The notes: generated by a model not told the origin, from the sequence alone. 64,000 nucleotides of DNA from Bacillus sp. SA1-12 (GCF_000981385.1 NZ_LATZ01000002.1:231152-295151), one strand, 5' to 3'. Numbered from the stretch's first letter, positions 1-7,850 are shown. A program made the numbers and translations.

Positions 1-277
1 AATTAATACATTATTATTTAATGCTTTTTTTATTTGAAAGGACTCCTTCACGAAATCCACAGCTCCTTTTCATTCAATCTTTCTCATCGTACAAGAGTTG
101 ACGAAGATCGTCAACGTAATTGTCGCTTTATGTAGAAAAAAATAACAAAAAAATATCTTGACATACATGTTTGTATACTCATTTGAATCACTTACCTTTT
201 AGCTTTTTTTCTATAATAAAAAATGATACTCGTAAGGATGGAATAATTGGGAAAGATAAACCCGAGGTGAAAAATTC

Positions 278-703
278 ATGAAAAGGATAATAAAGATATT
301 TCTGTTCCTTCTTTGCTTATTTGTTTTTCATACACAGCAAATATCTGCAGAAAACGGGACGGTAAAGGTTTTAGATATTGAAACAAGTAATATCATAAAG
401 GAGATTAACAGCTCAGAGGCAATAGATGAAGATGTTCAAAAGGCAATAAAATCGATTAAAAGAGTGACCGTTCAAGCAAATCCAATTCCAAAAAAAGGAT
501 ATTTAATTAAAATTCCTTTAACCAAATCGATTAAAATTAAAAACAAGTGGTTTGAAGATATTGTCAGCGAAGTTTTGCTTTTATATATCCCTGCAACGAA
601 GAATGAGGGTAAAATCATTCTATATAATGATGAAAATACACCAATGTTCTTTGATATTGAGTATGATTTTTCTCCATTATTAAAAAAGTTAAGTGTTGAA
701 TAA
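278..703 (+). CDS. Small secreted protein of unknown function
   Basis: The 141-residue product begins with a basic, hydrophobic signal peptide (KRIIKIFLFLLCLFVF) with a plausible cleavage site near residue 24 (ISA-EN), so it should be exported. No lipobox Cys is present. The mature part is mixed alpha/beta, lysine-rich and lacks cysteines or a recognisable catalytic motif. The ATG is preceded by GAGGTG at good spacing, which supports the start. It stands alone, with no partner gene nearby. I do not recognise the family and assign no function. Confidence 0.7.
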   Translation: MKRIIKIFLFLLCLFVFHTQQISAENGTVKVLDIETSNIIKEINSSEAIDEDVQKAIKSIKRVTVQANPIPKKGYLIKIPLTKSIKIKNKWFEDIVSEVLLLYIPATKNEGKIILYNDENTPMFFDIEYDFSPLLKKLSVE

Positions 704-960
704 GAAGTAAAACCTTAAGCCTAGGGGAATAGAAAGAATTTAAAAAGAATGCTTTTTAGCCGTTAAATCCTAATTTTTAAAATATCGATGATCAGGCGCT
801 GACGGCAACCGGTAACCCAGCGTACTGTCGATGTTGGAAAAAACTTACCCTTTCTGTACTTTAGAGCTGAAAACGGAACACTTATAAACAAGTATAAGGA
901 ATTTTAAGTTTCTATCCATAAAAAACAAAAAACTACTTTCCTTCTGCCACAGAAGTTTAC
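704..960. other. Intergenic stretch with a nested inverted repeat
   Basis: No gene is seen. Positions 785-831 can fold as an outer stem (785-789 with 827-831) enclosing a GC-rich inner stem (797-801 with 818-822), in an otherwise AT-rich spacer. It has no U-run, so it is not a simple terminator. It matches no riboswitch core that I know. Function unknown. Confidence 0.35.
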
Positions 961-979
961 TGTATCATATTTGTCTTTA

Positions 980-988
980 TGCTATAAT
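980..988 (+). promoter_or_regulatory. Extended -10 promoter of the antisense RNA
   Basis: TGCTATAAT is a perfect extended -10 element. The -35 region is weak. It would start a transcript near 995 that runs through 1000-1088, antisense to the 3' part of the toxin message. Confidence 0.6.
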
Positions 989-994
989 ATATTT

Positions 995-1088
995 AGTAAC
1001 GACCGTGGATGTTGCCGCATCCACAGTCTTCAGTCAAAATTGGATCGAACGATAAGTTTTATAGACCTGTTCAAGGTCTATTTTTTTT
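995..1088 (+). ncRNA. Antisense antitoxin RNA of a type I toxin-antitoxin pair (RatA-like arrangement)
   Basis: A short transcript is predicted between the extended -10 at 980-988 and the intrinsic terminator at 1061-1088. It contains a 7-bp hairpin (GTGGATG with CATCCAC, about 1004-1023). It overlaps the end of the toxin reading frame (1078-1088) and the region downstream of it on the other strand, so it would pair with the 3' part of the toxin mRNA. This convergent overlap is the layout known for txpA/RatA in B. subtilis. The start point is inferred from the promoter; its function is inferred from position. Confidence 0.6.
1061..1088 (+). terminator. Terminator of the antisense RNA
   Basis: An 8-bp perfect stem (ATAGACCT with AGGTCTAT), a 5-nt loop and a run of T residues directly after it. 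On the opposite strand the same DNA encodes the last codon region of the toxin. Confidence 0.75.
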
Positions 1089-1161
1089 GTGAAAAAGCTA
1101 AAATAGCTACAATCAAAGAAGCAAAACTAAACATAGCGACTAAGCTTTCATATATGGTCAA
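1078..1161 (-). CDS. Holin-like type I toxin peptide (27 aa)
   Basis: The 27-residue peptide starts MTIYESL, continues with one hydrophobic helix (AMFSFASLIVAILAF) and ends SQKK. This is the pattern of the putative holin-like toxin family (Hol_Tox, related to BsrG/BsrE/TxpA peptides), which insert into the membrane. The start is TTG at 1161; the strong ribosome site GGGGGGTGA precedes it by 6-7 nt, and no ATG is available in this frame. The ribosome site is locked in a hairpin (1173-1178 with 1182-1187), as is typical for type I toxins. The antisense RNA overlaps its 3' end, and a LexA box covers its promoter. The reading is very short, so the call rests on the combined features. Confidence 0.75.
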   Translation of the reverse strand: MTIYESLVAMFSFASLIVAILAFSQKK

Positions 1162-1172
1162 CAGGCATCACC

Positions 1173-1187
1173 CCCCTTCAAAAGGGG
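1173..1187 (-). promoter_or_regulatory. Hairpin sequestering the toxin ribosome-binding site
   Basis: On the minus strand CCCCTT-TTG-AAGGGG forms a 6-bp stem that includes four of the six G residues of the ribosome site GGGGGG (1171-1176). It would hold toxin translation low in the full-length mRNA. Confidence 0.6.
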
Positions 1188-1215
1188 CTTGTTTGATCCA
1201 TTTGACTGTAACCTT

Positions 1216-1245
1216 ATTGTATCATAAACCGAAACAACTTTGGAA
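1216..1245 (-). promoter_or_regulatory. Promoter of the toxin gene
   Basis: TACAAT (1216-1221) is a good -10. A weak -35 (TTCCAA, 1240-1245) lies 18 bp upstream, within the LexA box. A start near 1209 gives a leader of about 47 nt. Confidence 0.5.
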
Positions 1246-1255
1246 CATATGTTCG
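1242..1255 (-). promoter_or_regulatory. LexA (DinR) operator, SOS box
   Basis: Read on the minus strand, CGAACATATGTTCC fits the Bacillus LexA consensus CGAAC-N4-GTTYC at every defined position. It overlaps the -35 region of the toxin promoter, so LexA would block toxin transcription until DNA damage. Confidence 0.75.
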
Positions 1256-1317
1256 TTTTTAGTTATATCATCCTATCCTTATGAACAATTCAGCCATTAT
1301 TTCCAGTTACAATTTTT

Positions 1318-1596
1318 TTAATTTTGATTTACTCTTGTAAATTGAATCTTTGTTGCTTTGATACGCTCAAGAGTATTGTAAGAAATTTTTACTTTAGCAA
1401 GTGTCCCTTTAAGTGCTTCTTCATGGTTTGACTGTGGTGATAGGTACATAACCGAGAAATCGTATAAAGCCCTTGCCAATAATTCAACTGCTTTTTCCTG
1501 TTCACTTCTTCTTTTCTCTTTATGATCTTTAACAGAAAGGCGGATGATGTCCTCTGTAATTTGTTGAATTAATTTCACTTTTTCCTGCTCAGTCAT
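1318..1596 (-). CDS. Hypothetical 92-aa helical protein
   Basis: A charged, mostly helical protein (TEQEKVKLIQQITEDI onward) without membrane segment or cysteine. I choose the internal ATG at 1596 because AAAGGAG lies 8 nt upstream; the longer reading from 1623 would read through that ribosome site. The gene stands alone and its family is not recognised. It lies directly upstream of the toxin locus on the same strand but is separated from it by the LexA-controlled promoter. Confidence 0.6.
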   Translation of the reverse strand: MTEQEKVKLIQQITEDIIRLSVKDHKEKRRSEQEKAVELLARALYDFSVMYLSPQSNHEEALKGTLAKVKISYNTLERIKATKIQFTRVNQN

Positions 1597-1623
1597 TACC
1601 TTCTCTCCTTTCAAAATTGTCAT

Positions 1624-2362
1624 TGAATAAAGGATTGCTCAAAAAGTCCATTTATATCATCATACGTTTATAATAAAGGAAATATGGCAATATTTAGTGA
1701 GGAAAGCAGAAAATATTTCTACCTTTATCGCCTTACAAAACGAACATATATTCGATTATTCATGTATAATAAATAAAAAATGTACATTTATTTCGTCCTT
1801 GAAGGTATGTCATTTTGAGGCAATATCTTGGATTAGCCTGGAAAAGCAACTCCCAATCGATATTATTCACATTTTAATTAGAAGGGGAGTTTTCACATCA
1901 AAAAATTTATGAAGATCACAGCTTTTCATTTAGAGAGTAAAAATTGCAAAGGTTTCATTAATACCACTCACTTTTAACCTCATTATTTCGAGCCTTTTTC
2001 GAATTCAATCAACCGTCATTCCTGTATATAACAAGCTGATATTTGTTAAGTGCCGCCAGTTCAACCGATCTTATAAACAGATTATTTTTAAAATCTAAAG
2101 GTTTTGCCATGTAAAAAAGGGGTATTAAAAAAGTAGCGCGCTTCTTGGTTGAATGGTAAACACAACATGACGCTTTTCATTTGGCGCGGCCTAGGAGCCG
2201 TATTGATATAAGAGAGGCAGGGCTTATATCGTTTTGCGTCAATTTGTTTTGTTCTCTTTATCTGCAGCTAAAGAAAACTCACAAAAAAATATACAAATTT
2301 TACATAGGTGTACAAATGATGGGATTGTCATATCAAGTATTTGTCGATTTCATCCCCATTAA
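1624..2362. other. Non-coding stretch with a LexA-like box
   Basis: No convincing gene is seen over about 740 bases. A near-match LexA box (CGAACATATATTCG, 1741-1754, one defined position off) lies just upstream of an extended -10 (TGTATAAT, ending at 1770). Further down, AACTCCC and GGGGAGTT can pair over a ribosome-site-like GAAGGGGAG, but no sensible reading frame follows. It could be the remains of a second SOS-controlled small gene. Confidence 0.3.
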
Positions 2363-2363
2363 G

Positions 2364-2391
2364 AAAAAAGAGCTGCTAATAAGGCAGCTCT
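2364..2391 (-). terminator. Terminator of the nuclease gene
   Basis: An 8-bp perfect stem (AGAGCTGC with GCAGCTCT) followed on the minus strand by six T residues, just past the stop at 2406. Confidence 0.8.
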
Positions 2392-2405
2392 TTGTCAATT
2401 TTCCA

Positions 2406-3095
2406 CTATCTTTTCACAGCTCGAAACCCGTCGGCTATTGCTTCAGCTTCTGTACAAAACATTTTTTCAGGTTTTGTTACCTTATAGGAAGGTGAATCTA
2501 CTGTATGATAAATCTTCTCTCCCTTTGAATTAATATTACCTTTGATCGTACAATCCTCTGTCCTATTTTCTTCTTGAACAACTGAAGATTCTTCTTTAAA
2601 TCCTTGATCTGTGGCATAATTTTCAATACTCCAAATCCCGATCCCTTTTTGCTGAGCCCGTTTTTGAATCTCATAAAAATCATCCACATATTTTGTATTA
2701 GGCTCGAACACATAGGCTACTCTTGCTAATCCTTTTTCGAGAAGCAATTGATTGACCATTTCTCCATTAACATAAAGATAAACTAATAGCCTGCCATATT
2801 TGTCACGCTCACCTATATCCATCTCTAATTCTACATTCGCATCATGTAATAACTCTTTTACAAAACTGCTAGCCTCTGGACCGAATGGCTGGATTTGTTT
2901 AGTAGGATGAACTGTTTCTGGTGTATCTACTAATAATAGCCTGGCAGTTTCCTCTTTTCCATTAACCGTTACATGAACGGTGTCGCCATCAACAACCCTT
3001 GTGACATGAGCAGAAATTCGATCAGAACCATTTTCTTGTAATACACAGCCACTAGTTAAAAATAAAGCGATGATAGCTATCATCCAAATTCTCAA
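2406..3095 (-). CDS. Secreted thermonuclease-family lipoprotein
   Basis: A staphylococcal-nuclease-fold enzyme that cleaves DNA/RNA outside the cell. After a short hydrophobic leader the lipobox LTSGC marks it as a lipoprotein. The SNase core follows: VVDGDTV, RLLLVDTPET (catalytic Arg and Glu) and DKYGRLLVYLYV (second catalytic Arg). A C-terminal Cys-bearing extension (about the last 50 residues, CTIKGNINSKGEKIYH to FCTEAEAIADGFR) recurs in Bacillus nucleases of this type. The start is uncertain: TTG at 3095 has AAGGAG 10 nt upstream; ATG at 3083 is the alternative, and the open frame reaches 3131 without a ribosome site. It has its own terminator. Confidence 0.85.
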   Translation of the reverse strand: MRIWMIAIIALFLTSGCVLQENGSDRISAHVTRVVDGDTVHVTVNGKEETARLLLVDTPETVHPTKQIQPFGPEASSFVKELLHDANVELEMDIGERDKYGRLLVYLYVNGEMVNQLLLEKGLARVAYVFEPNTKYVDDFYEIQKRAQQKGIGIWSIENYATDQGFKEESSVVQEENRTEDCTIKGNINSKGEKIYHTVDSPSYKVTKPEKMFCTEAEAIADGFRAVKR

Positions 3096-3166
3096 GCTTT
3101 CTTTTCTCCTTATCCTTTTGAATAAAATCAATTGTATATCAGAACGTTCGGATAAAACTTGACTTT

Positions 3167-4267
3167 TTAGTTGATCACAGTAAACTTTTTCGTAAACTTT
3201 GTTAAAACCTCAAAACCATCTTTAGTGATCATCACATCGTCTTCGATTCTGACGCCGCCAACACTTGGTACATAAATACCCGGTTCAATTGTAAAAACCA
3301 TGCCTTCTTTCAATACTGCGTCATTCGTATGGCTCATAGAAGGATATTCATGAACGTTTATTCCTAAACCATGACCAAGACGATGCGGGAAGTTGTCACC
3401 ATAACCTGCATTTGTAATGATTTCTCTTGCAATTAAATCCAGATCACCGATTCGTTTTCCTGGTTTACTGGCTTGTAAAGCTGCTACTTGTGCTTGCAAA
3501 ACAGTATCATAAATTTGCTTTTGCTTTTCTTCATAAGATTTATACACAAAGGTTCTCGTAATATCTGAACAATAGCCATCTAGAACCACACCAAGATCAA
3601 ATAATACAAAGTCACCCTCGCTTAAAGTTTTTAATCCTGGGTTCCCATGAGGCTGACCTGATTTCTCTCCGAACAATACCATTGTAGAAAAGGACATTTC
3701 ACGAATACCCTTTTTCTTTAATTCATATTCGATCGTAGCGAGAACTTCCATTTCGGATATTCCTTGTTTCAGTGCATTAATACCAACTTGGACTCCATAA
3801 TCCGCTAAATCTGCTGCTTGACGTAAAATTGCTGCTTCTTTTTCGTCTTTTATGACACGATGCTCGTTTAATATCTGTTCAACAGAAACGATTTTTTCCG
3901 GATTGATAATTTGCTGCAGATGTTCCACTCTGCTGAATGAAATTTCCTCTTTTTCAACCGCTAATTTTTGAATTGATTTAAGATCACGTTTATCAAGAGT
4001 CGCTCGTATTCGTTCCCAAGGACATTCATGATCTCCATAACCGACAACCTCGTAACTCCACCCAGCTTCCTTTACTTGCCCTGCTTCCATCTGCGGGCAA
4101 ATAAAAAATGGTTCCTTTTCTTTAAAAAGAAATAAACCCATTAATCGTTCATGCGGATCTGTATAAAAGTTTGTTAAATAAAAAACATTTTCCTTTGAGT
4201 GGATAAAACACATCTCAATATCCTGCTCTTGCAGTGAATTCATTAGTTTCATTAAACGTTTTTCCAT
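3167..4267 (-). CDS. ykvY: Xaa-Pro dipeptidase (M24 family, YkvY-type)
   Basis: A 366-residue creatinase-fold metallopeptidase that hydrolyses X-Pro dipeptides in the cytosol. The N-terminal creatinase-like domain covers about residues 1-130. The C-terminal pita-bread domain has all five metal ligands: two Asp in LFDLGVVLDGYCSDITRTF, His in HRLGHGLGINVHEYP, Glu in GMVFTIEPGIY and Glu in GVRIEDDVMI. Length is normal for YkvY/PepQ proteins. It is adjacent to the zosA-stoA-ykvU group, as in B. subtilis. Single-gene unit. Confidence 0.9.
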   Translation of the reverse strand: MEKRLMKLMNSLQEQDIEMCFIHSKENVFYLTNFYTDPHERLMGLFLFKEKEPFFICPQMEAGQVKEAGWSYEVVGYGDHECPWERIRATLDKRDLKSIQKLAVEKEEISFSRVEHLQQIINPEKIVSVEQILNEHRVIKDEKEAAILRQAADLADYGVQVGINALKQGISEMEVLATIEYELKKKGIREMSFSTMVLFGEKSGQPHGNPGLKTLSEGDFVLFDLGVVLDGYCSDITRTFVYKSYEEKQKQIYDTVLQAQVAALQASKPGKRIGDLDLIAREIITNAGYGDNFPHRLGHGLGINVHEYPSMSHTNDAVLKEGMVFTIEPGIYVPSVGGVRIEDDVMITKDGFEVLTKFTKKFTVIN

Positions 4268-4536
4268 ATATCTTTCACTCCTATGCTATATCACTATAAT
4301 AACATCATAACAAACCTTAATGATTCTGTGGTACATCACCCATGATATTTGTAACATGTTTTTAATAATTATCGTGTACTCCAAATTATTATTTTCTTGT
4401 ATAATAACTACATACAAATACAGGAACAATATTGAATAACAAACTTATTTGATAGTTAACGCTTTTACTCTGGTTCTAATTTTTTGTCATTCTTTTATTA
4501 CTTCCTATTTTTCTTCCTGCTAAGGAGTTGTTTTTC

Positions 4537-4752
4537 GTGCTTCAATGGGTAAAACGTCACCTAGTTTCGATTCTTTGCATAATTGGCGTTCTCGCACCAA
4601 TTATTGGTATGTTATTAATTGATATTTATTATTATAGTACAGTGTTCGGTTGGATTATAGGTTTTTGTTGCTTTGTTACTTCCTATTTTATAGTAAGCAA
4701 GAGACCTGATGATGATGAAAAAACATCTTCTCCTTCAGCTAGTGAAACTTGA
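4537..4752 (+). CDS. Small two-helix membrane protein
   Basis: About 71 residues with two hydrophobic segments (LVSILCIIGVLAPIIGMLL and STVFGWIIGFCCFVTSYFIV) and an acidic, Ser-rich C-terminal tail. I choose GTG at 4537 because AAGGAG (4522-4527) lies 9 nt upstream; the upstream TTG at 4528 touches the ribosome site. A strong hairpin terminator follows. The function is unknown. Confidence 0.6.
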   Translation: MLQWVKRHLVSILCIIGVLAPIIGMLLIDIYYYSTVFGWIIGFCCFVTSYFIVSKRPDDDEKTSSPSASET

Positions 4753-4760
4753 CTCAAAAT

Positions 4761-4797
4761 AAAAGGGACCTTCTCAAATGAGAAGGTCCCTTTTCAA
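4761..4797. terminator. Bidirectional terminator
   Basis: A 15-bp perfect stem (4761-4775 with 4780-4794) with A and T runs on both sides; it ends the small membrane gene. Confidence 0.85.
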
Positions 4798-4861
4798 TAG
4801 ATGGAGAAAGTATAAATTTTGAACTTAGATTCAATTTCAACTCAAGACGCAGTCGACGAAC

Positions 4862-4902
4862 AACGCGAAGTCAAGTGGAGTTATGGCGGTTGACTTCGCG
4901 TT
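4862..4902. repeat. 13-bp perfect inverted repeat with 15-nt spacer
   Basis: AACGCGAAGTCAA and TTGACTTCGCGTT flank 15 nt. There is no U-run, and its GC content exceeds that of the surrounding spacer. It does not look like a terminator; its role is unknown. Confidence 0.5.
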
Positions 4903-4926
4903 AGTAACTTCCTCCAGTTATAATCA

Positions 4927-4965
4927 AATAGGAACAGCAGGTAAAGAACACCTGCTATTCCTATT
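4927..4965 (-). terminator. Hairpin after zosA
   Basis: AGGAA-AGCAGGT pairs with ACCTGCT-TTCCT around a short loop, 30 nt past the zosA stop. The T-run on the minus strand is weak. Confidence 0.5.
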
Positions 4966-4992
4966 TACTTAATGCCTAGTATCTTGTGCTTT

Positions 4993-6918
4993 TTATCCTT
5001 TTAATAAACGCAGACCATTCAAAATAACAAGAATTGTACTTCCTTCATGGCCGATTACACCTAAAGGGAGATCGAGTACTTGAATAAAATTCGAGCAGAT
5101 TAATAGCGTTATAACAGACATCGAAAATACAATATTTTGTTTAACAATTTGATTCATTTTTTTCGATAACGAAACAGCCTTCATAAGCTTAGATAATTCA
5201 TTCTTCATGAGAACAATATCTGCCGTTTCCAAAGCAACATCCGTTCCTTCGCCCATTGCAATTCCTACATTAGAAACAGCCAGCGCTGGAGCGTCGTTAA
5301 TTCCATCTCCAATCATAGTTACAGTGCCATATTTTTCTTTTAAAGACTTAATTTCATTCACTTTATCTTCAGGAAGGCACTCTCCAATAAAATGATCGAT
5401 TTGTAATTCTTTTGCAATAGCCTTTGCTGTAGATCGGCTGTCACCTGTAAGCATAACGGTTTTTATTCCATTTTTCTGCAAAGTTTGAATAGCTGTCTTC
5501 GCATCTTCTCTAACAGTATCTTTTAACGCTAAAAGACCGATAATTTGTTCCTCTCGAACTACATAAACAATTGTTTTACCTTCCCTAGCCAGTTTCAGAC
5601 CTACCCCATCTTCAAAACTGTCCGCTTGATCTCTGCCAACAAAGTCAGCTTTTCCAATTTTCCATTTAACATCATGTAAAACTGCAGTAATTCCAAAGCC
5701 AGATCTTTCATCAACCGATGTCATTTTAGCGATTCGCATCGGAAATTCCTTTTGAATTTTCGCAACGATTGCACGAGCTAATGGATGATTTGATTGATTT
5801 TCGATTGATAAAACTGCTTCATAAAATGAATCCGGATCAAGGACATTTGAGATGATGATATCTGTTACAGTTGGTTCACCTCTAGTTAATGTACCTGTTT
5901 TATCAAATACTACAACATTTGTTTTACTTAATTGTTCTAAATGTACGCCTCCTTTAAATAACAGGCCACTTCTTGCTCCATTTGAAATAGCTGATAAAGT
6001 AGCTGGCATAATGGAAGCAACCAAAGCACAAGGGGAAGCAACCACCATCAACACAAGTGCACGGTAGATTGTTTCATTCCAACTCCAACCAAGAGCAAAA
6101 TGCGGAAGTACCATCATGATTGCTACTAGGACTAACACTGCTTTTACATAGGTTCCTTCAAATTTTTCAATGAATTGCTGTGATGGGGATTTTTCAGATT
6201 GAGCTGATTGGACAAGATCCAGTATTTTCTGAAACATGGTTTCCGTGCTCTTTTTTGTTACCTTAATAGTAATGGAGCCGTTCCCATTGACAGTTCCAGC
6301 AAATACTTCGTCGTTTATCTCTCGTTCAACAGGCATTGATTCACCAGTAATTGCAGATTGATCAATATTTGTTTTACCAGTTAAAATAAGCCCATCAGTA
6401 GGAACTCGTTCACCAGGCTTTACGAGGATCGTATCACCAATTTGCAAAGAGGAAACGTGAACTCTACTTTCATTACCTTGTTGATCAACAAACCAAGCCT
6501 CTTCAGGCTGAAGACTCATCAAGGCCGATATCTCTCTTTGGCTTTTATTCATCGTGTAAGTCTCAAGTGCCCCGCTTAAGGCAAAAATAAAGATTAAAAT
6601 GGCTCCTTCTGTCCAATAACCAATAATTGCAGAACCAACGGCCGCAAAAATCATTAACAGTTCAACATTAAGTGTTCTTTCTGAGATTGTTTCTTCAATA
6701 CCTTCCTTCGCCTTCGCATAGCCGCCAATGACAAACGCTAAAATAAATAAAGAAACGGCAATGGATTGATTTTCATTGCTCTCAAAAAACCAACCAAAAC
6801 CAATAAGTACACCAGCAATAAGGGCATTAATAAGTTCGATATGTTCAGTCCATTTTGGAAAAGTATTATGTTCGGATTGAATAGGACTTGCTAATTTACT
6901 TGCTGAATTTAGTTCCAA
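4993..6918 (-). CDS. zosA: P1B-4 type metal-transporting ATPase ZosA
   Basis: A membrane ATPase for heavy-metal transport; ZosA of B. subtilis imports zinc under peroxide stress. The parts seen in order are: N-terminal membrane helices, TGES of the actuator domain (about residue 190), SPC in transmembrane helix 4 (about 300), the phosphorylation site DKTGTLT (about 345), NHP of the nucleotide domain, GDGINDAPAL (about 545) and HEGST in helix 6 near the C-terminus. SPC plus HEGST is the signature of the P1B-4 class. No N-terminal metal-binding CxxC domain is present. I favour TTG at 6918 (GGGAGTGAGAG upstream); GTG at 6927 overlaps the ribosome site. PerR-like boxes lie upstream. Confidence 0.9.
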   Translation of the reverse strand: MELNSASKLASPIQSEHNTFPKWTEHIELINALIAGVLIGFGWFFESNENQSIAVSLFILAFVIGGYAKAKEGIEETISERTLNVELLMIFAAVGSAIIGYWTEGAILIFIFALSGALETYTMNKSQREISALMSLQPEEAWFVDQQGNESRVHVSSLQIGDTILVKPGERVPTDGLILTGKTNIDQSAITGESMPVEREINDEVFAGTVNGNGSITIKVTKKSTETMFQKILDLVQSAQSEKSPSQQFIEKFEGTYVKAVLVLVAIMMVLPHFALGWSWNETIYRALVLMVVASPCALVASIMPATLSAISNGARSGLLFKGGVHLEQLSKTNVVVFDKTGTLTRGEPTVTDIIISNVLDPDSFYEAVLSIENQSNHPLARAIVAKIQKEFPMRIAKMTSVDERSGFGITAVLHDVKWKIGKADFVGRDQADSFEDGVGLKLAREGKTIVYVVREEQIIGLLALKDTVREDAKTAIQTLQKNGIKTVMLTGDSRSTAKAIAKELQIDHFIGECLPEDKVNEIKSLKEKYGTVTMIGDGINDAPALAVSNVGIAMGEGTDVALETADIVLMKNELSKLMKAVSLSKKMNQIVKQNIVFSMSVITLLICSNFIQVLDLPLGVIGHEGSTILVILNGLRLLKG

Positions 6919-7016
6919 TTCTCTCACTCCCTCTAGCCAAGATATTCAGTTAAATAAGGCTTAAGTATTCTATCTATTAAATTATGTCCGACACTCAAGC
7001 TATAACAACATTACTA

Positions 7017-7068
7017 TATTAATTATTATAACTAATTAATTAATATTTTCAAGTAATAATTATTATAA
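7017..7068. promoter_or_regulatory. Two PerR/Fur-type boxes upstream of zosA
   Basis: 7054-7068 (TAATAATTATTATAA) matches the PerR consensus TTATAATNATTATAA at all but one position; 7017-7031 matches at all but two. They lie 100-150 bp upstream of zosA, which is PerR-regulated in B. subtilis. The whole stretch is very AT-rich, so chance matches are easier here. Confidence 0.45.
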
Positions 7069-7196
7069 TTATTATTTAATAATTATTATTGATAACGATA
7101 ACCTTTCTCATTCTCTTTTTCTTATGGCATTTATAGATGATTTTCTTTTCTTTTACCCTTTAGTATAACGTTTAAAGCTTGTAAAGGTTCAAACGC

Positions 7197-7233
7197 AAAA
7201 AGCCGGAGGTTTTAACACTTTGCACCTCCAGCT
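7197..7233 (-). terminator. Terminator after stoA
   Basis: GGAGGT pairs with ACCTCC (extended by AGC/GCT), followed by TTTTT on the minus strand. Confidence 0.75.
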
Positions 7234-7244
7234 CATAAATGCCT

Positions 7245-7769
7245 CTAATTTTTCCTATGTAAAATGGCTTCTTTCAGAAGATTAGATGTTACTGGCCCTA
7301 AAATTTTTTTTCGAACAATTCCTTTTTCATCAATAATAAAAGTTGTTGGGATTCCAATAATATTGTACGATTTCGATACTTCACCGTTTACATCCATTCC
7401 GACTCTATACGGTATGTCCGCATGGTTTACAAATTGGATAACGGCTCTTTCATTCTCCTCTGATGAGGTTACATTGACACCTAAAAGCTCAACGTTCACT
7501 GACTGCATCTCTTCACTGAATTTATTTAGTTCTTCCATTTCTTCTTGGCAATAGGTACACCAAGTTGTCCAAAAATTCATAACCACTATTTTCCCTTTAT
7601 ATTCAGATAACGATACTGTTTTCCCTTCAACTGTTTTTAATGTGAAATCATTGGCTTGCTGTCCTTCTTGCACGACCTTTCTCTCTGCTGCATAGACACC
7701 GTTAGCTTCAGTAAAAACCAGGCAAATGATCAGACTTAATAGGAAACGGATGATTTTATTGTTATTCAT
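7245..7769 (-). CDS. stoA: Thiol-disulfide oxidoreductase StoA (spore cortex)
   Basis: A membrane-anchored thioredoxin-fold (TlpA/ResA-like) reductase that keeps targets outside the membrane reduced during spore cortex formation. An N-terminal signal anchor (IIRFLLSLIICLVF) is followed by the thioredoxin domain with the active site WCTYC (CxxC) and the cis-Pro loop GIPTTFIID. From ATG 7769 (AAGGTGAT upstream) it has 174 residues, close to B. subtilis StoA; the open frame to 7799 lacks a ribosome site. It lies downstream of ykvU on the same strand, as in the sigma-E ykvU-stoA unit, though a hairpin separates the two here. Confidence 0.9.
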   Translation of the reverse strand: MNNNKIIRFLLSLIICLVFTEANGVYAAERKVVQEGQQANDFTLKTVEGKTVSLSEYKGKIVVMNFWTTWCTYCQEEMEELNKFSEEMQSVNVELLGVNVTSSEENERAVIQFVNHADIPYRVGMDVNGEVSKSYNIIGIPTTFIIDEKGIVRKKILGPVTSNLLKEAILHRKN

Positions 7770-7850
7770 GGCTATCACCTTTTTAATTCTTTTTTTCAAA
7801 ACTGTATTAGCTTTAGCTTTTGCAAAATAAAGAGGTGAAATACAAAAAAA

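Noticed and set aside
785..831. Known riboswitch (S-box, c-di-GMP, preQ1, fluoride)
   Set aside because: The GGCAACC-like segment recalls an S-box core, but the other conserved segments and a terminator are missing.
971..1321. 116-codon plus-strand frame
   Set aside because: It covers the antisense RNA terminator and the toxin gene on the other strand and has no ribosome site.
1697..1912. 71-codon plus-strand frame
   Set aside because: No ribosome site before its start, odd composition, and it crosses the LexA-like box and promoter element; treated as chance.
2181..2495. 104-codon plus-strand frame
   Set aside because: It runs through the nuclease terminator and into the nuclease gene on the other strand; no ribosome site and no family resemblance.
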